Positions 28,196 to 36,008 of a stretch of 64,000 bases of DNA are shown in pieces. Position numbers and translations under genes: made by a program. Each line of letters begins with the position of its first letter. The stretch's first letter is position 1. The stretch spans positions 257,673 to 321,672 of the forward strand of contig JAWAHN010000003.1 of NCBI GenBank assembly GCA_038889235.1. Reading direction: 5' to 3'. Below the pieces are notes generated by a model, which searched no databases, was not told where the DNA came from, and saw only the letters and a list, made by a program, of their open reading frames with translations. This DNA comes from Candidatus Jordarchaeales archaeon (lineage in GTDB: Archaea > Asgardarchaeota > Jordiarchaeia > Jordiarchaeales > Freyrarchaeaceae).

Positions 28196-28453
28196 CTATT
28201 TTGGTAGAAGTTTTTCGAGAACCGTTCTCCCCTTATTTGACAGGGTTATTTTTCCTTCGTCTTCCTCGACGAGCCCCAATTCCTTTAGCGTGTTAAACTT
28301 GGATTTAGCCACACGCTCGTTTAGGCCGGAGACTCTCACCACTTCCTCTATAGTCGTGGCGCCCATGTGTATTGCGATGAGCAGCTTGACGCCACCTTCT
28401 CCTATCAGGATTGCGGCTTCGACGCCATACAGGCGTTTACCCATCAACATCAC
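28196..28453 (-). CDS. small winged-helix protein
   Basis: 85 residues forming one winged helix-turn-helix: helix KLLIAIHMGATTIEEVVRVSG, recognition helix NERVAKSKFNTLKELGLV, and a wing DEGKITLSNKGRTVLEKLL. Domains like this bind DNA as dimers. The gene sits 2 nt after the two-domain regulator gene on the same strand, so the two are probably cotranscribed. The target is unknown. The M-M-L-M start leaves a choice of ATG codons 28453, 28450 or 28444. Confidence 0.75.
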   Translation of the reverse strand: MMLMGKRLYGVEAAILIGEGGVKLLIAIHMGATTIEEVVRVSGLNERVAKSKFNTLKELGLVEEDEGKITLSNKGRTVLEKLLPK

Positions 28454-28455
28454 TT

Positions 28456-29145
28456 CTACACGCGTATCTTCGAGAGGTCTATCGTGAGCACCCTTTCACT
28501 CTCATAGGGCCCTGTTGGTTTAAGCTTTATCGTGAGGGAGCTTGCTTGGATCGATTTGAGTTCGGGGCTTAGCCTCTCACTGTGAAGCCTATCCATGAGA
28601 AAGTCGACAAAGCTGGGGGAGATCTTTTTAACTTCGCCACTCACTATGGCTTCCCCGGCTTCGCCCAAGTAGTACTTGTTCCGCCTTCCCTCCTTTTTAA
28701 CCTGGATTAAGCCCGCCTTAATCATTCTCTTAATATGCCACCTCATCGTGTCCTGGTGGAGGCCGAAACGCTCCACTATCTCCGACGGGCTTATCCCCGG
28801 GTTTGAAACCACGATGTCAAATATCCTTCGGACGTTTTCGTTCCTTAGAAGAAGGAGGGCTTTCTCTATCTTAGCGCTTCTAAGGTGCTTGGGGAAGAAT
28901 ATGACTCGGCCCCCGAACTTCACTTTCTCGAGAAGCCCTTCAGCCTCTAGTACTCTGAGATGCCAGGTGAGCGTCCCTGTCGGGATCGAGAGGGCGTTGG
29001 CGATCTCGAAGAAGTACGCTCCGGGGTTTTCGCAAATCCAACGGTAGACCTCTTGCCTCACCGGATGTTCAAGGCACCCGAACCGTTTACTAAGCAGCGT
29101 TAAACCCTCCCGCAAACATTTCTTAATAATATTTGGGAAGTTCAA
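28456..29145 (-). CDS. transcription regulator with two winged-helix domains (ArsR-like)
   Basis: 229 residues. The first winged helix spans about 25-95 (HPVRQEVYRWICENPGAYFFEIANALSIPTGTLTWHLRVLEAEGLLEKVK), the second about 105-170 (SPSEIVERFGLHQDTMRWHIKRMIKAGLIQVKKEGRRNKYYL). This tandem design is common in archaeal regulators. A C-terminal tail of 55 residues may be an effector or dimerisation part. It is divergent from the GT2 gene with about 130 nt between, so it may control that neighbour as well as its own operon. Confidence 0.8.
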   Translation of the reverse strand: MNFPNIIKKCLREGLTLLSKRFGCLEHPVRQEVYRWICENPGAYFFEIANALSIPTGTLTWHLRVLEAEGLLEKVKFGGRVIFFPKHLRSAKIEKALLLLRNENVRRIFDIVVSNPGISPSEIVERFGLHQDTMRWHIKRMIKAGLIQVKKEGRRNKYYLGEAGEAIVSGEVKKISPSFVDFLMDRLHSERLSPELKSIQASSLTIKLKPTGPYESERVLTIDLSKIRV

Positions 29146-29253
29146 AATTAAAAGATTTATGCATTACAAAAAGTACAATCAATGGTTCCAGAGTGGGCAA
29201 CCTGCTCGAGATTGTTTCGGTCGGATGGTTGAAAAGGGGCCCAGCGGGGTAAA

Positions 29254-29263
29254 GATTTATAGT
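29254..29263 (+). promoter_or_regulatory. TATA box of the GT2 gene
   Basis: AGATTTATAG centred near 29259 puts the transcript start at about 29284. That excludes the upstream ATG at 29279 and supports the ATG at 29318, which has GAGGAAGGG upstream. Confidence 0.5.
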
Positions 29264-29317
29264 TGCTGGTCGACTTAAATGCTATCGGCTTTCCTCTCTC
29301 GAGGAAGGGTGTGCGGG

Positions 29318-30238
29318 ATGCGGTCGGTGTCCGTTGTCATATGCACATTTAACCGCAGGGACGACGCCATTAAGTGCCTTGAAAGCGTTTTGGCACAAGA
29401 CTACCAGAACTTCGACGTTTGGGTGATCGACGACGCGTCTACCGATGGGACTTACGAAGCCATACTGGACTACTTTGGGAGGGAAAAGAGACTTCACGTT
29501 TTGAGGAATGAGGTTGAGCTGGGAAACACCGCGTCTAGGAATATCGCCATGCGCATGTCTAAGGGTGAGATCATAGCATCCACAGACGACGACTGTGTCG
29601 TAGCTGAGGATTGGCTTTCAAACCTCGTGAGGGTGTTCGACGAAGGGGAGGATATAGGTCTGGTGACGGGCAGGGTTCTGCCGATATTCTACACTCCTAT
29701 GCCGAAGTGGCTTAAGCCCCCCATATACCCGATCATAGCGGTGAGAACGGAGAAGGAGAGGGCGGAGCACCTTCCACCTCACGGCTGCAACATGGCTGTG
29801 AGGAGGGACGTCATGGAAAAGGTGAACTATCTCAACGAGAACATAACGAGAAAGTACGGTTCACTTTACTCCGGGGAGGACACCGACCTTGGAAGGCGTG
29901 TGAGAGCGGCAGGGTACAGAGTGGTGTACACTCCCGACGCCGTGGTCTGGCACAGAGTGTACCCGTACAGGCTTACGAGGAGACACTTCATCAGGAGAGC
30001 TCTCTATTTTGGAATGTCCGAGGTGATCTTCTCTGGTAAGACGACGTGGGGTATTCTTGACGCGGCGGCAAACATAACAGCGTACTTCGTAAGGTACATT
30101 ATTAGGCCAAGATTCTACAACCTGACGCTCATAGCTTATAAGCTTGGATGGCTGATTAAGGCGCTCGGGGGAGGAGAGGAGGAGGCCGCGAAGGCCGAGG
30201 AGTGGTTCATGAGATTTGCTCAAAAAGCAAAGGAGTAG
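29318..30238 (+). CDS. GT2-family glycosyltransferase
   Basis: 306 residues from ATG 29318. The GT-A fold starts at once with VSVVICTFNRRDDAIKCLESVLAQDYQNFDVWVIDDASTDGT; the metal-binding DDDC near residue 88 and GEDTDLGRRVRAAGYRVVYTPDAVVWHR near 190 complete the family pattern of inverting GT2 enzymes. The C-terminal 80 residues are basic and amphipathic and may sit on the membrane. The sugar and acceptor are unknown. A small gene of unknown function follows 18 nt downstream. It lies about 4 kb from the glycosyltransferase operon on the other strand. Confidence 0.88.
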   Translation: MRSVSVVICTFNRRDDAIKCLESVLAQDYQNFDVWVIDDASTDGTYEAILDYFGREKRLHVLRNEVELGNTASRNIAMRMSKGEIIASTDDDCVVAEDWLSNLVRVFDEGEDIGLVTGRVLPIFYTPMPKWLKPPIYPIIAVRTEKERAEHLPPHGCNMAVRRDVMEKVNYLNENITRKYGSLYSGEDTDLGRRVRAAGYRVVYTPDAVVWHRVYPYRLTRRHFIRRALYFGMSEVIFSGKTTWGILDAAANITAYFVRYIIRPRFYNLTLIAYKLGWLIKALGGGEEEAAKAEEWFMRFAQKAKE

Positions 30239-30256
30239 ATATTGGAGGAGTAAAGG

Positions 30257-30613
30257 ATGATGAGGGATGTAAACAAGTACTGCGCATCGGAGAAAATGAA
30301 GACGCTCTTAATGCTCTCGTCGTCGGCGATAATATGGTATCATTCTTGTTCTCAAAGTGGGAAGGAGCCAGACGGGAGAGAGGTGCTCAACTGGTTGATG
30401 GACTACATAAGGAGCGAAGCGGACTTGATATCGTCTACGAGTAACTCCACCCTTCTAAAGCACGCACTGTGTATTTTTGGGGAGGCCAGCGAGAACGTAG
30501 CTGCAGGGAGGCTAGAGGACGCTGTGAGGAGAATATCTGAGGCGTTGTGCAAGGTAACAACCCAGGCAGACTACTCGATGAGAAGACTTGAAAAAAAGGG
30601 TAGTGATAGTTGA
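30257..30613 (+). CDS. small helical protein of unknown function
   Basis: 118 residues from ATG 30257, behind GGAGGAG. I do not recognise it. Predicted all-helical with a short hydrophobic part (LLMLSSSAIIWY) and conserved-looking cysteines (Cys9, Cys32, Cys72 and Cys98 by rough count). The C-terminal half (EASENVAAGRLEDAVRRISEAL) looks like a TPR or helical-hairpin segment. It is downstream of the GT2 gene with an 18 nt gap and a good ribosome site, so it is probably cotranscribed. Confidence 0.55.
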   Translation: MMRDVNKYCASEKMKTLLMLSSSAIIWYHSCSQSGKEPDGREVLNWLMDYIRSEADLISSTSNSTLLKHALCIFGEASENVAAGRLEDAVRRISEALCKVTTQADYSMRRLEKKGSDS

Positions 30614-30614
30614 G

Positions 30615-31133
30615 TTACAAGGCTGTAGCCTTGACACTATAGATTAAGATCATACGGAAGTCTTGGTTGAAGGTTACGGCGTAAGGCATCGACGTAGTAT
30701 CATCGAAACTTGGAACCATGCCAAAGCATTGGTCGACTATTCTCCAACCGCTCGGCCAAACGTTCTTCAGAAGGAAAGCGGCTACTATGAGGTAGCCTTT
30801 ACCCTCAACGTTAATACTGGCCACGGGGTTAAAGTAGTCTTGGGTTACCGCTGAGGATCCTGCGAAGTGCCACCCCGTTGTCCCATTGCCGAAAGTCACC
30901 GCCGCCTTCACGCCAGCTGAATCTACAGCCAAGAAAACAAACAGTATGACGTCCCCACTCTCCTGAACATAGTAAATTGGAACTGCCAGGTTTAACTTGT
31001 AGCTAGGTCTCTGCTCAGCTTCAACGTTCCCAGCGGCTGTGGGAGACGCCGGCAGCGCTAGAGACGCGGCTGGCAGAAGCGAGGCCAACAGTATCACTAG
31101 GATTATTGAAAATGTAACCGCCAGACTTCTCAA
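30615..31133 (-). CDS. secreted protein of unknown function
   Basis: 172 residues starting at TTG 31133, 10 nt after GGAGGGATTC. The N-terminus is a clear signal peptide (a basic start, then FSIILVILLASLLPAASLA). The mature part is beta-rich and hydrophobic (IYYVQESGDVILFVFLAVDSAGVKAAVTFGNGTTGWHFAG), perhaps a single beta-sandwich. I do not recognise the family. It is convergent with the small helical-protein gene and downstream of the decarboxylase operon with 75 nt between, so it may share that transcript. Confidence 0.65.
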   Translation of the reverse strand: MRSLAVTFSIILVILLASLLPAASLALPASPTAAGNVEAEQRPSYKLNLAVPIYYVQESGDVILFVFLAVDSAGVKAAVTFGNGTTGWHFAGSSAVTQDYFNPVASINVEGKGYLIVAAFLLKNVWPSGWRIVDQCFGMVPSFDDTTSMPYAVTFNQDFRMILIYSVKATAL

Positions 31134-31208
31134 GGTTTCCGAATCCCTCCACTTACAGCTTGTTTGGGTAAAAGGGAAAGGGCTACTAATATAAATCTTA
31201 ACGTGCAG

Positions 31209-31805
31209 TCAAAGCGGCCTTAGAGCGCAAGATGGGCGACGCCTGCCAGTAGCTCCCCTCCTGACGGCTTCCATGAAACGCTTTTTGATTTTATGTGGTG
31301 AGAGGGGTATTATTGGGACGTCCGCGTTCCCCTTCTCCACCTTTGCAACTATGACCGTCGTCCTCCCCTCCGATTCCCTAAACGCCTTTTTAAGCTCCTC
31401 GCACGTGCTCACTTCGAAGACGTTTTCCACTCCAGCCGCCTTCGCCAACTTCGCCAAGCTCGTTTTACCAGCGGTATAGCTTGGCTGCCCACCAGTCGTG
31501 GAGTAGGACTCGTTGTCCAAGACTATGAGCGTCAGGTTTGGAGGGGACTGGTTTGCTATGGTAACTAGCGAGCCAAGATTCATGAGCAGTGAGCCGTCGC
31601 CGTCGAACACTACAACTCTCTTACTAGTTGAGAGAGCCAAGCCTAAACCGATGGAGGAAGCTAGCCCCATTGAACCCAACATGTAGAAGTTTTCGTCCCT
31701 ATCTCTGACACTGTAAAGCTCACGCGACGGGTAACCTATGTTGCAGACGACCAGCTCGCCGTCGAGCTCTTCAACCACGCATTTTATTGCCTCAATCCTC
31801 TTCAC
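31209..31805 (-). CDS. comE: sulfopyruvate/phosphonopyruvate decarboxylase, beta (TPP-binding) subunit
   Basis: 198 residues. The thiamine-diphosphate site is intact: VVFDGDGSLLMNLGSLVTIANQSP, the GDG-x(n)-N motif, followed by LIVLDNESYSTTGGQPS. The enzyme converts sulfopyruvate to sulfoacetaldehyde in coenzyme M synthesis (ComDE), or phosphonopyruvate to phosphonoacetaldehyde in phosphonate pathways; sequence alone does not settle which. It overlaps the alpha-subunit gene by 14 nt. The C-terminus is longer than in typical ComE and basic (RRGATGRRRPS). Last of a four-gene operon with a CDP-alcohol phosphatidyltransferase and a nucleotidyltransferase, which argues for a phosphonate or head-group role. 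Confidence 0.8.
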   Translation of the reverse strand: MKRIEAIKCVVEELDGELVVCNIGYPSRELYSVRDRDENFYMLGSMGLASSIGLGLALSTSKRVVVFDGDGSLLMNLGSLVTIANQSPPNLTLIVLDNESYSTTGGQPSYTAGKTSLAKLAKAAGVENVFEVSTCEELKKAFRESEGRTTVIVAKVEKGNADVPIIPLSPHKIKKRFMEAVRRGATGRRRPSCALRPL

Positions 31806-32292
31806 AGAGCTCCCTCCTTAATATGACAGCGACTGGAAGTTCATCCTTCCACGAGCGCTCAGCCGCTTCAACAATATGGCTCTCAAGCTGCTGAAGGGAC
31901 TCTGGAACATAGAACGGTATGCAGGCAGCCTTTAGAATTGGGATCGTGGCCTCACCCATAGGTATCTGGGCAACTATCTTTTCCCCCCTACCCCCCCTCT
32001 GAGATATGAGCATTAACAATGGTATGCCGAAAGTCTTGTTAAGTGAAAGCAGGGCATTCAGGCAGTTGCCTAGGCCACTGTTTTGCATCAATATTACGGG
32101 CCTCCTCCCACCCAGGTAGGCTCCAGCGGCGACTCCAACACCCTCCTCCTCCCTGGTAACTGGGATGTGCGTTATTCCGACGCTCTCAAGCTTCTCGAGC
32201 ACCTCTGCAAACAAGGCGTCGGGAACGGAGACTGCGAAATCGATTCTAGCCTTAAGGAGGGATTGAAGTATCGTCCAAGTCAGGGGTTTCAT
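31792..32292 (-). CDS. comD: sulfopyruvate/phosphonopyruvate decarboxylase, alpha (PYR) subunit
   Basis: 166 residues, the size of ComD. The fold is the PYR half of a thiamine-dependent decarboxylase: VSVPDALFAEVLEKLE, the REEEGVGVAAGAYLGG segment with the Glu that activates thiamine, and MQNSGLGNCLNALLSLNKTFGIPLLMLISQRG. It would pair with the beta subunit encoded immediately downstream, overlapping by 14 nt. It starts 11 nt after the stop of the CDP-alcohol phosphatidyltransferase gene. See the beta subunit for the ambiguity between sulfopyruvate and phosphonopyruvate. Confidence 0.8.
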   Translation of the reverse strand: MKPLTWTILQSLLKARIDFAVSVPDALFAEVLEKLESVGITHIPVTREEEGVGVAAGAYLGGRRPVILMQNSGLGNCLNALLSLNKTFGIPLLMLISQRGGRGEKIVAQIPMGEATIPILKAACIPFYVPESLQQLESHIVEAAERSWKDELPVAVILRRELCEED

Positions 32293-32302
32293 GCTTCAGC
32301 CC

Positions 32303-32938
32303 TCAGCTAACATCACAAGTAGGTGCGCTTTTTAACTTGACGAGGCCAACGGCAACCCTGTAGGCGGCTGTAAGGTGAGAGGCAACGCAACACACGACTA
32401 GCCCAACCATGGGGGTGTAAGGGTGAACCGGGTAGAGGAGTGAGGAGATCGAAAGAATGAGGAGTCTCTCGGACCTCGCAGCTAAACCGACGTCAAGCTG
32501 CACCCCCTCAACCTCACCCCTAGCCCTAACATAGCTCACCATTAGGAAGCCGGCGGCGGCCAGCACAGCCCAGACGTCAGTTGGAAGCACCAAGTGGAAG
32601 CCGTCAGCCTCGCGCCAGAAAACGAAGCCTATCACAGCTACTACGTCCGAGTACCTGTCTGCCAGTGAGTCGAAGAGGCCGCCGAAGATCGTGACTTTCC
32701 CCGTCAGCCGGGCAAGGGCCCCGTCAACTCCATCCAAGAAACCCGAGAGGAAAACAAGTAAACCGTAGACAACCGGGTGCCCTAATGCCAGCAGAAGCGA
32801 TGCGAGGAGGGACGAGAGCAGAGATGCGAGAGTCACTTGGTTTGGGCTCAGCCCGGCGTTGGCGCACACGCCCGCTACCCAGTAGACGGCGGGCCGAAAA
32901 AACCTCCTAACTCTATACTTGCTCAATGCCCAACACAC
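32303..32938 (-). CDS. CDP-alcohol phosphatidyltransferase
   Basis: 211 residues with several hydrophobic membrane helices. The family signature is complete: D-G-V-D-G-A-L-A-R-x8-G-x3-D-x3-D (GFLDGVDGALARLTG then GGLFDSLADRYSD). The enzyme displaces CMP from a CDP-activated group, forming a phosphodiester on an alcohol, inside the membrane. The substrate is unknown; archaeal members make archaeal phospholipid head groups or di-myo-inositol phosphate. It overlaps the nucleotidyltransferase gene by 16 nt, which suggests that the latter supplies the CDP-activated substrate. Confidence 0.88.
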   Translation of the reverse strand: MCWALSKYRVRRFFRPAVYWVAGVCANAGLSPNQVTLASLLSSLLASLLLALGHPVVYGLLVFLSGFLDGVDGALARLTGKVTIFGGLFDSLADRYSDVVAVIGFVFWREADGFHLVLPTDVWAVLAAAGFLMVSYVRARGEVEGVQLDVGLAARSERLLILSISSLLYPVHPYTPMVGLVVCCVASHLTAAYRVAVGLVKLKSAPTCDVS

Positions 32939-33912
32939 CTCGCCGGGAACTGTACGCCGCCGAAAACTGCAACGTCCTTCGCGACGCCAGTGACCTCTCC
33001 GCCGCCGAACACAACAGCGTTGGACACCACAGCCCTCTTACACTTGACACCGCCTGAGAGCGAGACGTTTGGCCCAAGCATAGAGCTCTCAACCTGGTTC
33101 TCTAATCCAACTAGGACGGGGCCTACTAGGAGCGAGCCTCGTATGTTCTTTTCCATGCTCCGCGAAACCTCACCCGGGGGAACATATATGCCTCCCTTAG
33201 CTAAGCCGGCGTTCAAGATGTACCTGTTCGCGTCTAGGACGTCTGGAAGCGTATCGACGTCAAACCACACTTTGCCGGGGAAGTCGACGAAGCCCAACGT
33301 GTTTCCCTCGTCGACGTAAAGCCTCAAAGCCGAAACAACGCTTCCTTCCCCCCTAGCCAGCGACCTCTTCAAGTATGTGAAGAACGAGGAGTCGAGGGCT
33401 ACTACGCCTATGCACACCCTTCCACCAGCACCTCCGCCTATCTGGATCACTTCTCCACACTTGTCGCCCTCAGCTAAGACGGCAGTTCCACCCCTGCTGC
33501 TCCTCCCGGTTGCAATGACTGGAGCTCCGAGCTTCCTCATACCCTTCACCGTGCCTATGACAACCTCGTGGTCTGTTATGAGGTCGGCTGGGCACAGTAT
33601 GAAGCTCCCTGGAACATGCTCCTCGGCTGCGAGGAGCGAGTAGCCTGCACCCTTAAAGTAGTCCTTTGCTTGGACGCATTGGACGTCTAGCGTGCTCCAT
33701 GTGGCTTCAACGTGCCGCCTAACTTCCTCCCCCTTGTAGCCCACGACGACAACAAGGCGGCTGACCCCTGCCTTCGAGAGAGAGTCAATCACCCAGTCGA
33801 TGAGAGACTTACATGCTACTGGTATGAGTGGTTTAGGGCAGAGGTGGGAGAGGGGGGCCATGCGTTTTCCCATGCCGGCAGCCAGAACCACTGCATCCAT
33901 CAACTTGACCAC
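32923..33912 (-). CDS. sugar-phosphate nucleotidyltransferase with left-handed beta-helix tail
   Basis: 329 residues. The N-terminus has the nucleotidyltransferase signature VVLAAGMGKRMAPLSHLCPKPLIPVACK, the SLIDWVIDSLSKAG helix, and a metal-site Asp in CPADLITD. The C-terminal 100 residues have hexapeptide-like repeats (SLLVGPVLVGLENQV, SMLGPNVSLSGG, NAVVFGGGEV), a left-handed beta-helix. It should couple CTP, or another NTP, to a phosphorylated substrate. Next to a CDP-alcohol phosphatidyltransferase, a cytidylyl role is likely (inference). First gene of the four-gene minus-strand operon, and divergent from sua5 with about 80 nt between. Confidence 0.85.
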   Translation of the reverse strand: MVKLMDAVVLAAGMGKRMAPLSHLCPKPLIPVACKSLIDWVIDSLSKAGVSRLVVVVGYKGEEVRRHVEATWSTLDVQCVQAKDYFKGAGYSLLAAEEHVPGSFILCPADLITDHEVVIGTVKGMRKLGAPVIATGRSSRGGTAVLAEGDKCGEVIQIGGGAGGRVCIGVVALDSSFFTYLKRSLARGEGSVVSALRLYVDEGNTLGFVDFPGKVWFDVDTLPDVLDANRYILNAGLAKGGIYVPPGEVSRSMEKNIRGSLLVGPVLVGLENQVESSMLGPNVSLSGGVKCKRAVVSNAVVFGGGEVTGVAKDVAVFGGVQFPARCVGH

Positions 33913-33991
33913 ACACGGGGAACCTATCGAGAAACAAAGTTTAAAAACTTACTTCCCTTACAAGCTCTAGAGACCTCCTTGGTGAAGGACC

Positions 33992-34627
33992 TTGAGGGGT
34001 GTGAGGGTCATCAGGGTCACCCGGGAGAACATTGCTGACGTGGCGAGGGAGGCTGCTGAGGTAATACTTGGAGGGGGGGTTGTTGCTTACCCTACGGACA
34101 CACTTTACGGCCTCGGAGTAAACCCGTTCGTCAGAGAGTGCGTTGATAAACTTTTGCAAGTAAAGCGGAGGCCCGTGGAAAAGGGCATCCCGCTGCTCGT
34201 CGGAAGCTTAGAGGACGCTGAAAGACTGGTTTATTTCACCCCGGAGGCGCGGATCCTAGCTAAAACGTTCTGGCCTGGCCCCTTAACCATCGTGCTCGTC
34301 CAGCGTGCATATTTGCCGGACGAGATTTCGGGGGGTAGGGGGATCGTTGGTGTAAGGTTACCCGACCACCCCCTTCCCCAGCAGATTGCCAAGATAACTG
34401 GTGGAGCTATAACGGGAACTAGCGCGAACATTTCTGGGCGTGAGCCTGCGAGAACCGCGAGGGAAGTGGTTGAGCAGTTAGGGGACGGAGTGGACCTGGT
34501 GCTTGATGGCGGTGAGACCGGTGGAACTCCGTCCACAGTTATAGACTTGACGCAAAAACCGCCAGTCATAATTAGAGAGGGGGTCATTCCCAGGGAAAAG
34601 ATATTCAGAGTTCTCGGCTTTACCTAG
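33992..34627 (+). CDS. sua5: L-threonylcarbamoyladenylate synthase (Sua5/YrdC)
   Basis: 211 residues, the YrdC domain without the extra Sua5 C-terminal domain. Makes threonylcarbamoyl-AMP from threonine, bicarbonate and ATP, the first step of t6A at position 37 of ANN-decoding tRNAs. Typical segments are VVAYPTDTLYGLGVNPF, the KRRPVEKGIPLLV loop, FWPGPLTIVL, GVRLPDHPLPQQIAKITGG, TGTSANISG, and STVIDLTQKPPVIIREG. Starts at TTG 33992; a GTG at 34001 is also possible. It faces the Cgi121 gene, which acts in the next step, with 15 nt between the stops. Confidence 0.92.
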   Translation: MRGVRVIRVTRENIADVAREAAEVILGGGVVAYPTDTLYGLGVNPFVRECVDKLLQVKRRPVEKGIPLLVGSLEDAERLVYFTPEARILAKTFWPGPLTIVLVQRAYLPDEISGGRGIVGVRLPDHPLPQQIAKITGGAITGTSANISGREPARTAREVVEQLGDGVDLVLDGGETGGTPSTVIDLTQKPPVIIREGVIPREKIFRVLGFT

Positions 34628-34642
34628 CTGGCCCCTTCGATG

Positions 34643-35203
34643 TTAGGATTCCAGTGTTAGGAGCGCGCCTCTTTCTATGCAGCATTTAACAAGTGCTTCG
34701 AACTCGTCTCTAGCTTGCACGGATTCCAGCTCAACGCTTTCTATGCCGAAAGCCTTCTTTATTCGCTCAGCCTTTTCGCCGTCAAGCTCGAGGACGCCGT
34801 CGTCTTCCAGTGCGCCGAGCGCTTCAATAACGTAGCGGGCTGCCTCCTCAACCCTGCCCCCCTTCGCGCCGACAGCCACGAGGCCGAGCCTCTCGCACCC
34901 TTCCTTCACCCCGAACATTTCGAGGGCCACATTTATCTGCCTTTGCCCCGAAAGCCTGACCAGGATTTCCATTCCGAGACTTCGGGCTATGCGCCTTCCG
35001 GCATCACTAGCCTTGACCGCGTTCAGCGTGCTGAAAAAGACGTGTTCCCACGTAGCGACAAGCGACGCGTCGAAGATCTGCACGACAACCCCGAACTTCG
35101 CTTCGGCCTCCCGGGTGAGATGCAAGGCTTCTTCGATGCCGACAAGACCCCTTAAACCGCATATGCATGCGACGCGGTCACCGTTCAGCTCGACAACCTT
35201 CAC
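34643..35203 (-). CDS. cgi121: KEOPS complex subunit Cgi121
   Basis: 186 residues from GTG 35203, behind GGGGGGTTAT. The Cgi121 features are VVQIFDASLVATWEHVFFSTLNAVKASDAGRRIARSLGMEILVRLSGQRQINVALEMFGV, where the SGQRQI segment touches tRNA. Cgi121 recruits tRNA to KEOPS (Kae1, Bud32, Pcc1), which moves the threonylcarbamoyl group from threonylcarbamoyl-AMP to A37. The Sua5 enzyme that makes that intermediate is encoded convergently next door. It overlaps the phosphoribosyltransferase gene upstream by 26 nt. No other KEOPS gene is in the window. Confidence 0.9.
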   Translation of the reverse strand: MKVVELNGDRVACICGLRGLVGIEEALHLTREAEAKFGVVVQIFDASLVATWEHVFFSTLNAVKASDAGRRIARSLGMEILVRLSGQRQINVALEMFGVKEGCERLGLVAVGAKGGRVEEAARYVIEALGALEDDGVLELDGEKAERIKKAFGIESVELESVQARDEFEALVKCCIERGALLTLES

Positions 35204-35807
35204 CCATAACCCCCCTAAACTTCTCCCTCCACTTGAGGAGGGGGTCTAGGTATTTAAGCGGGATCGGTATGTTTGCCAGGAACTGTTTTATCTCATGTTC
35301 CTCCCGCCCCTCAGCTTTAAGCCTCCCATAAACGCTCTCTATGCTCTCGAAAAGTTCCCAGGGGTAGATCACCCACGCGTCAGTGACCTCGCCGTAGTAG
35401 TCGGGGGTAACTATGCTCCACGGCTTAAAGTGCAGAGTGGCAACTTTGAGGAGGCTTGCCCCCCTCTCCCTAATGTGGCCGATGACGGCGCGCAGGCTGT
35501 GCCCGCTGTCTGCGACGTCGTCGCACAGGAGCACGCGCTTCCCGGAGACGTCGACTGATAGCGGCTGCGTTATCACGGGCTCCCTCATATGCCTCCCGAC
35601 GTCAGAGTAAAATTCGACCACGACGGATCCAACGCATCTAACCGAGAGAAGGTCCGACATGATCCGCGCTACAACCCAGCCTCCGCGCGCGATACCAACT
35701 ATGACGTCAAACGATAAACCGTCACGTAGGATCATGTCGGCCACTTTCATGGCGAGAAAGTAGATTTCATCCCACGTTGGAGCAATAAACTTTAACGATG
35801 ACGACAA
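35178..35807 (-). CDS. phosphoribosyltransferase
   Basis: About 209 residues from a TTG at 35807 or 35813; the frame stays open further upstream to 35966, but that part lies inside the tRNA-Pro gene and cannot be coding. The PRPP-binding motif is VLLCDDVADSGHS, with an N-terminal VIVGIARGGWVVARIMSDLL strand-helix typical of type I phosphoribosyltransferases. The spacing is like archaeal hypoxanthine/xanthine-guanine enzymes; the exact base is not clear. It lies just downstream of the tRNA gene on the same strand and overlaps cgi121 by 26 nt, so it may be transcribed with it. Confidence 0.8.
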   Translation of the reverse strand: MSSSLKFIAPTWDEIYFLAMKVADMILRDGLSFDVIVGIARGGWVVARIMSDLLSVRCVGSVVVEFYSDVGRHMREPVITQPLSVDVSGKRVLLCDDVADSGHSLRAVIGHIRERGASLLKVATLHFKPWSIVTPDYYGEVTDAWVIYPWELFESIESVYGRLKAEGREEHEIKQFLANIPIPLKYLDPLLKWREKFRGVMGEGCRAER

Positions 35808-35883
35808 ACGCAAACCCCCAATCCACGAAGAGACAACAAGCCATGAAGAATTCAGGGAAGGGAGTATGGTGGGCGGGCCAGGA

Positions 35884-35912
35884 GTCACACGCGCACACAC
35901 GTGCATGCGCGC
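35884..35912 (-). other. tRNA-Pro intron C (T-loop, position 59/60)
   Basis: The T-stem CCGGG/CCTGG is the outer helix, AAG and ACT are the 3-nt bulges and CGCGCA/TGCGCG the inner helix. Cutting after the second base of each bulge leaves TTCAAAT. The four-pair central helix TTCA/TGTG has one mismatch and one wobble. Confidence 0.75.
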
Positions 35913-35946
35913 TTTGAACCCGGGGCCTCCGGCTCCCGAAGCCGGT

Positions 35947-35976
35947 TGCATGCGGTGAACCTTCATCGTTCACCGA
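35947..35976 (-). other. tRNA-Pro intron B (between D-stem and anticodon stem)
   Basis: Inner helix CGGTGAAC/GTTCACCG of 8 pairs, central helix TATG/CATG (one wobble), bulges ACT and CAA, outer helix GG/CC. This is a full bulge-helix-bulge. Cleavage leaves a single A (position 26) between D-stem and anticodon stem. Confidence 0.8.
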
Positions 35977-35987
35977 GTCATACCATG

Positions 35988-36008
35988 TTCCCCGCTTCAT
36001 CCGAAGCT
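35988..36008 (-). other. tRNA-Pro intron A (D-loop)
   Basis: Inner hairpin GCTTC/GAAGC closed by GGAT. The bulge-helix-bulge is weak (central GTCT/GGGG with one mismatch), so the ends may be off by a few bases. Some removal is needed for a normal D-loop with G18-G19. Confidence 0.5.
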
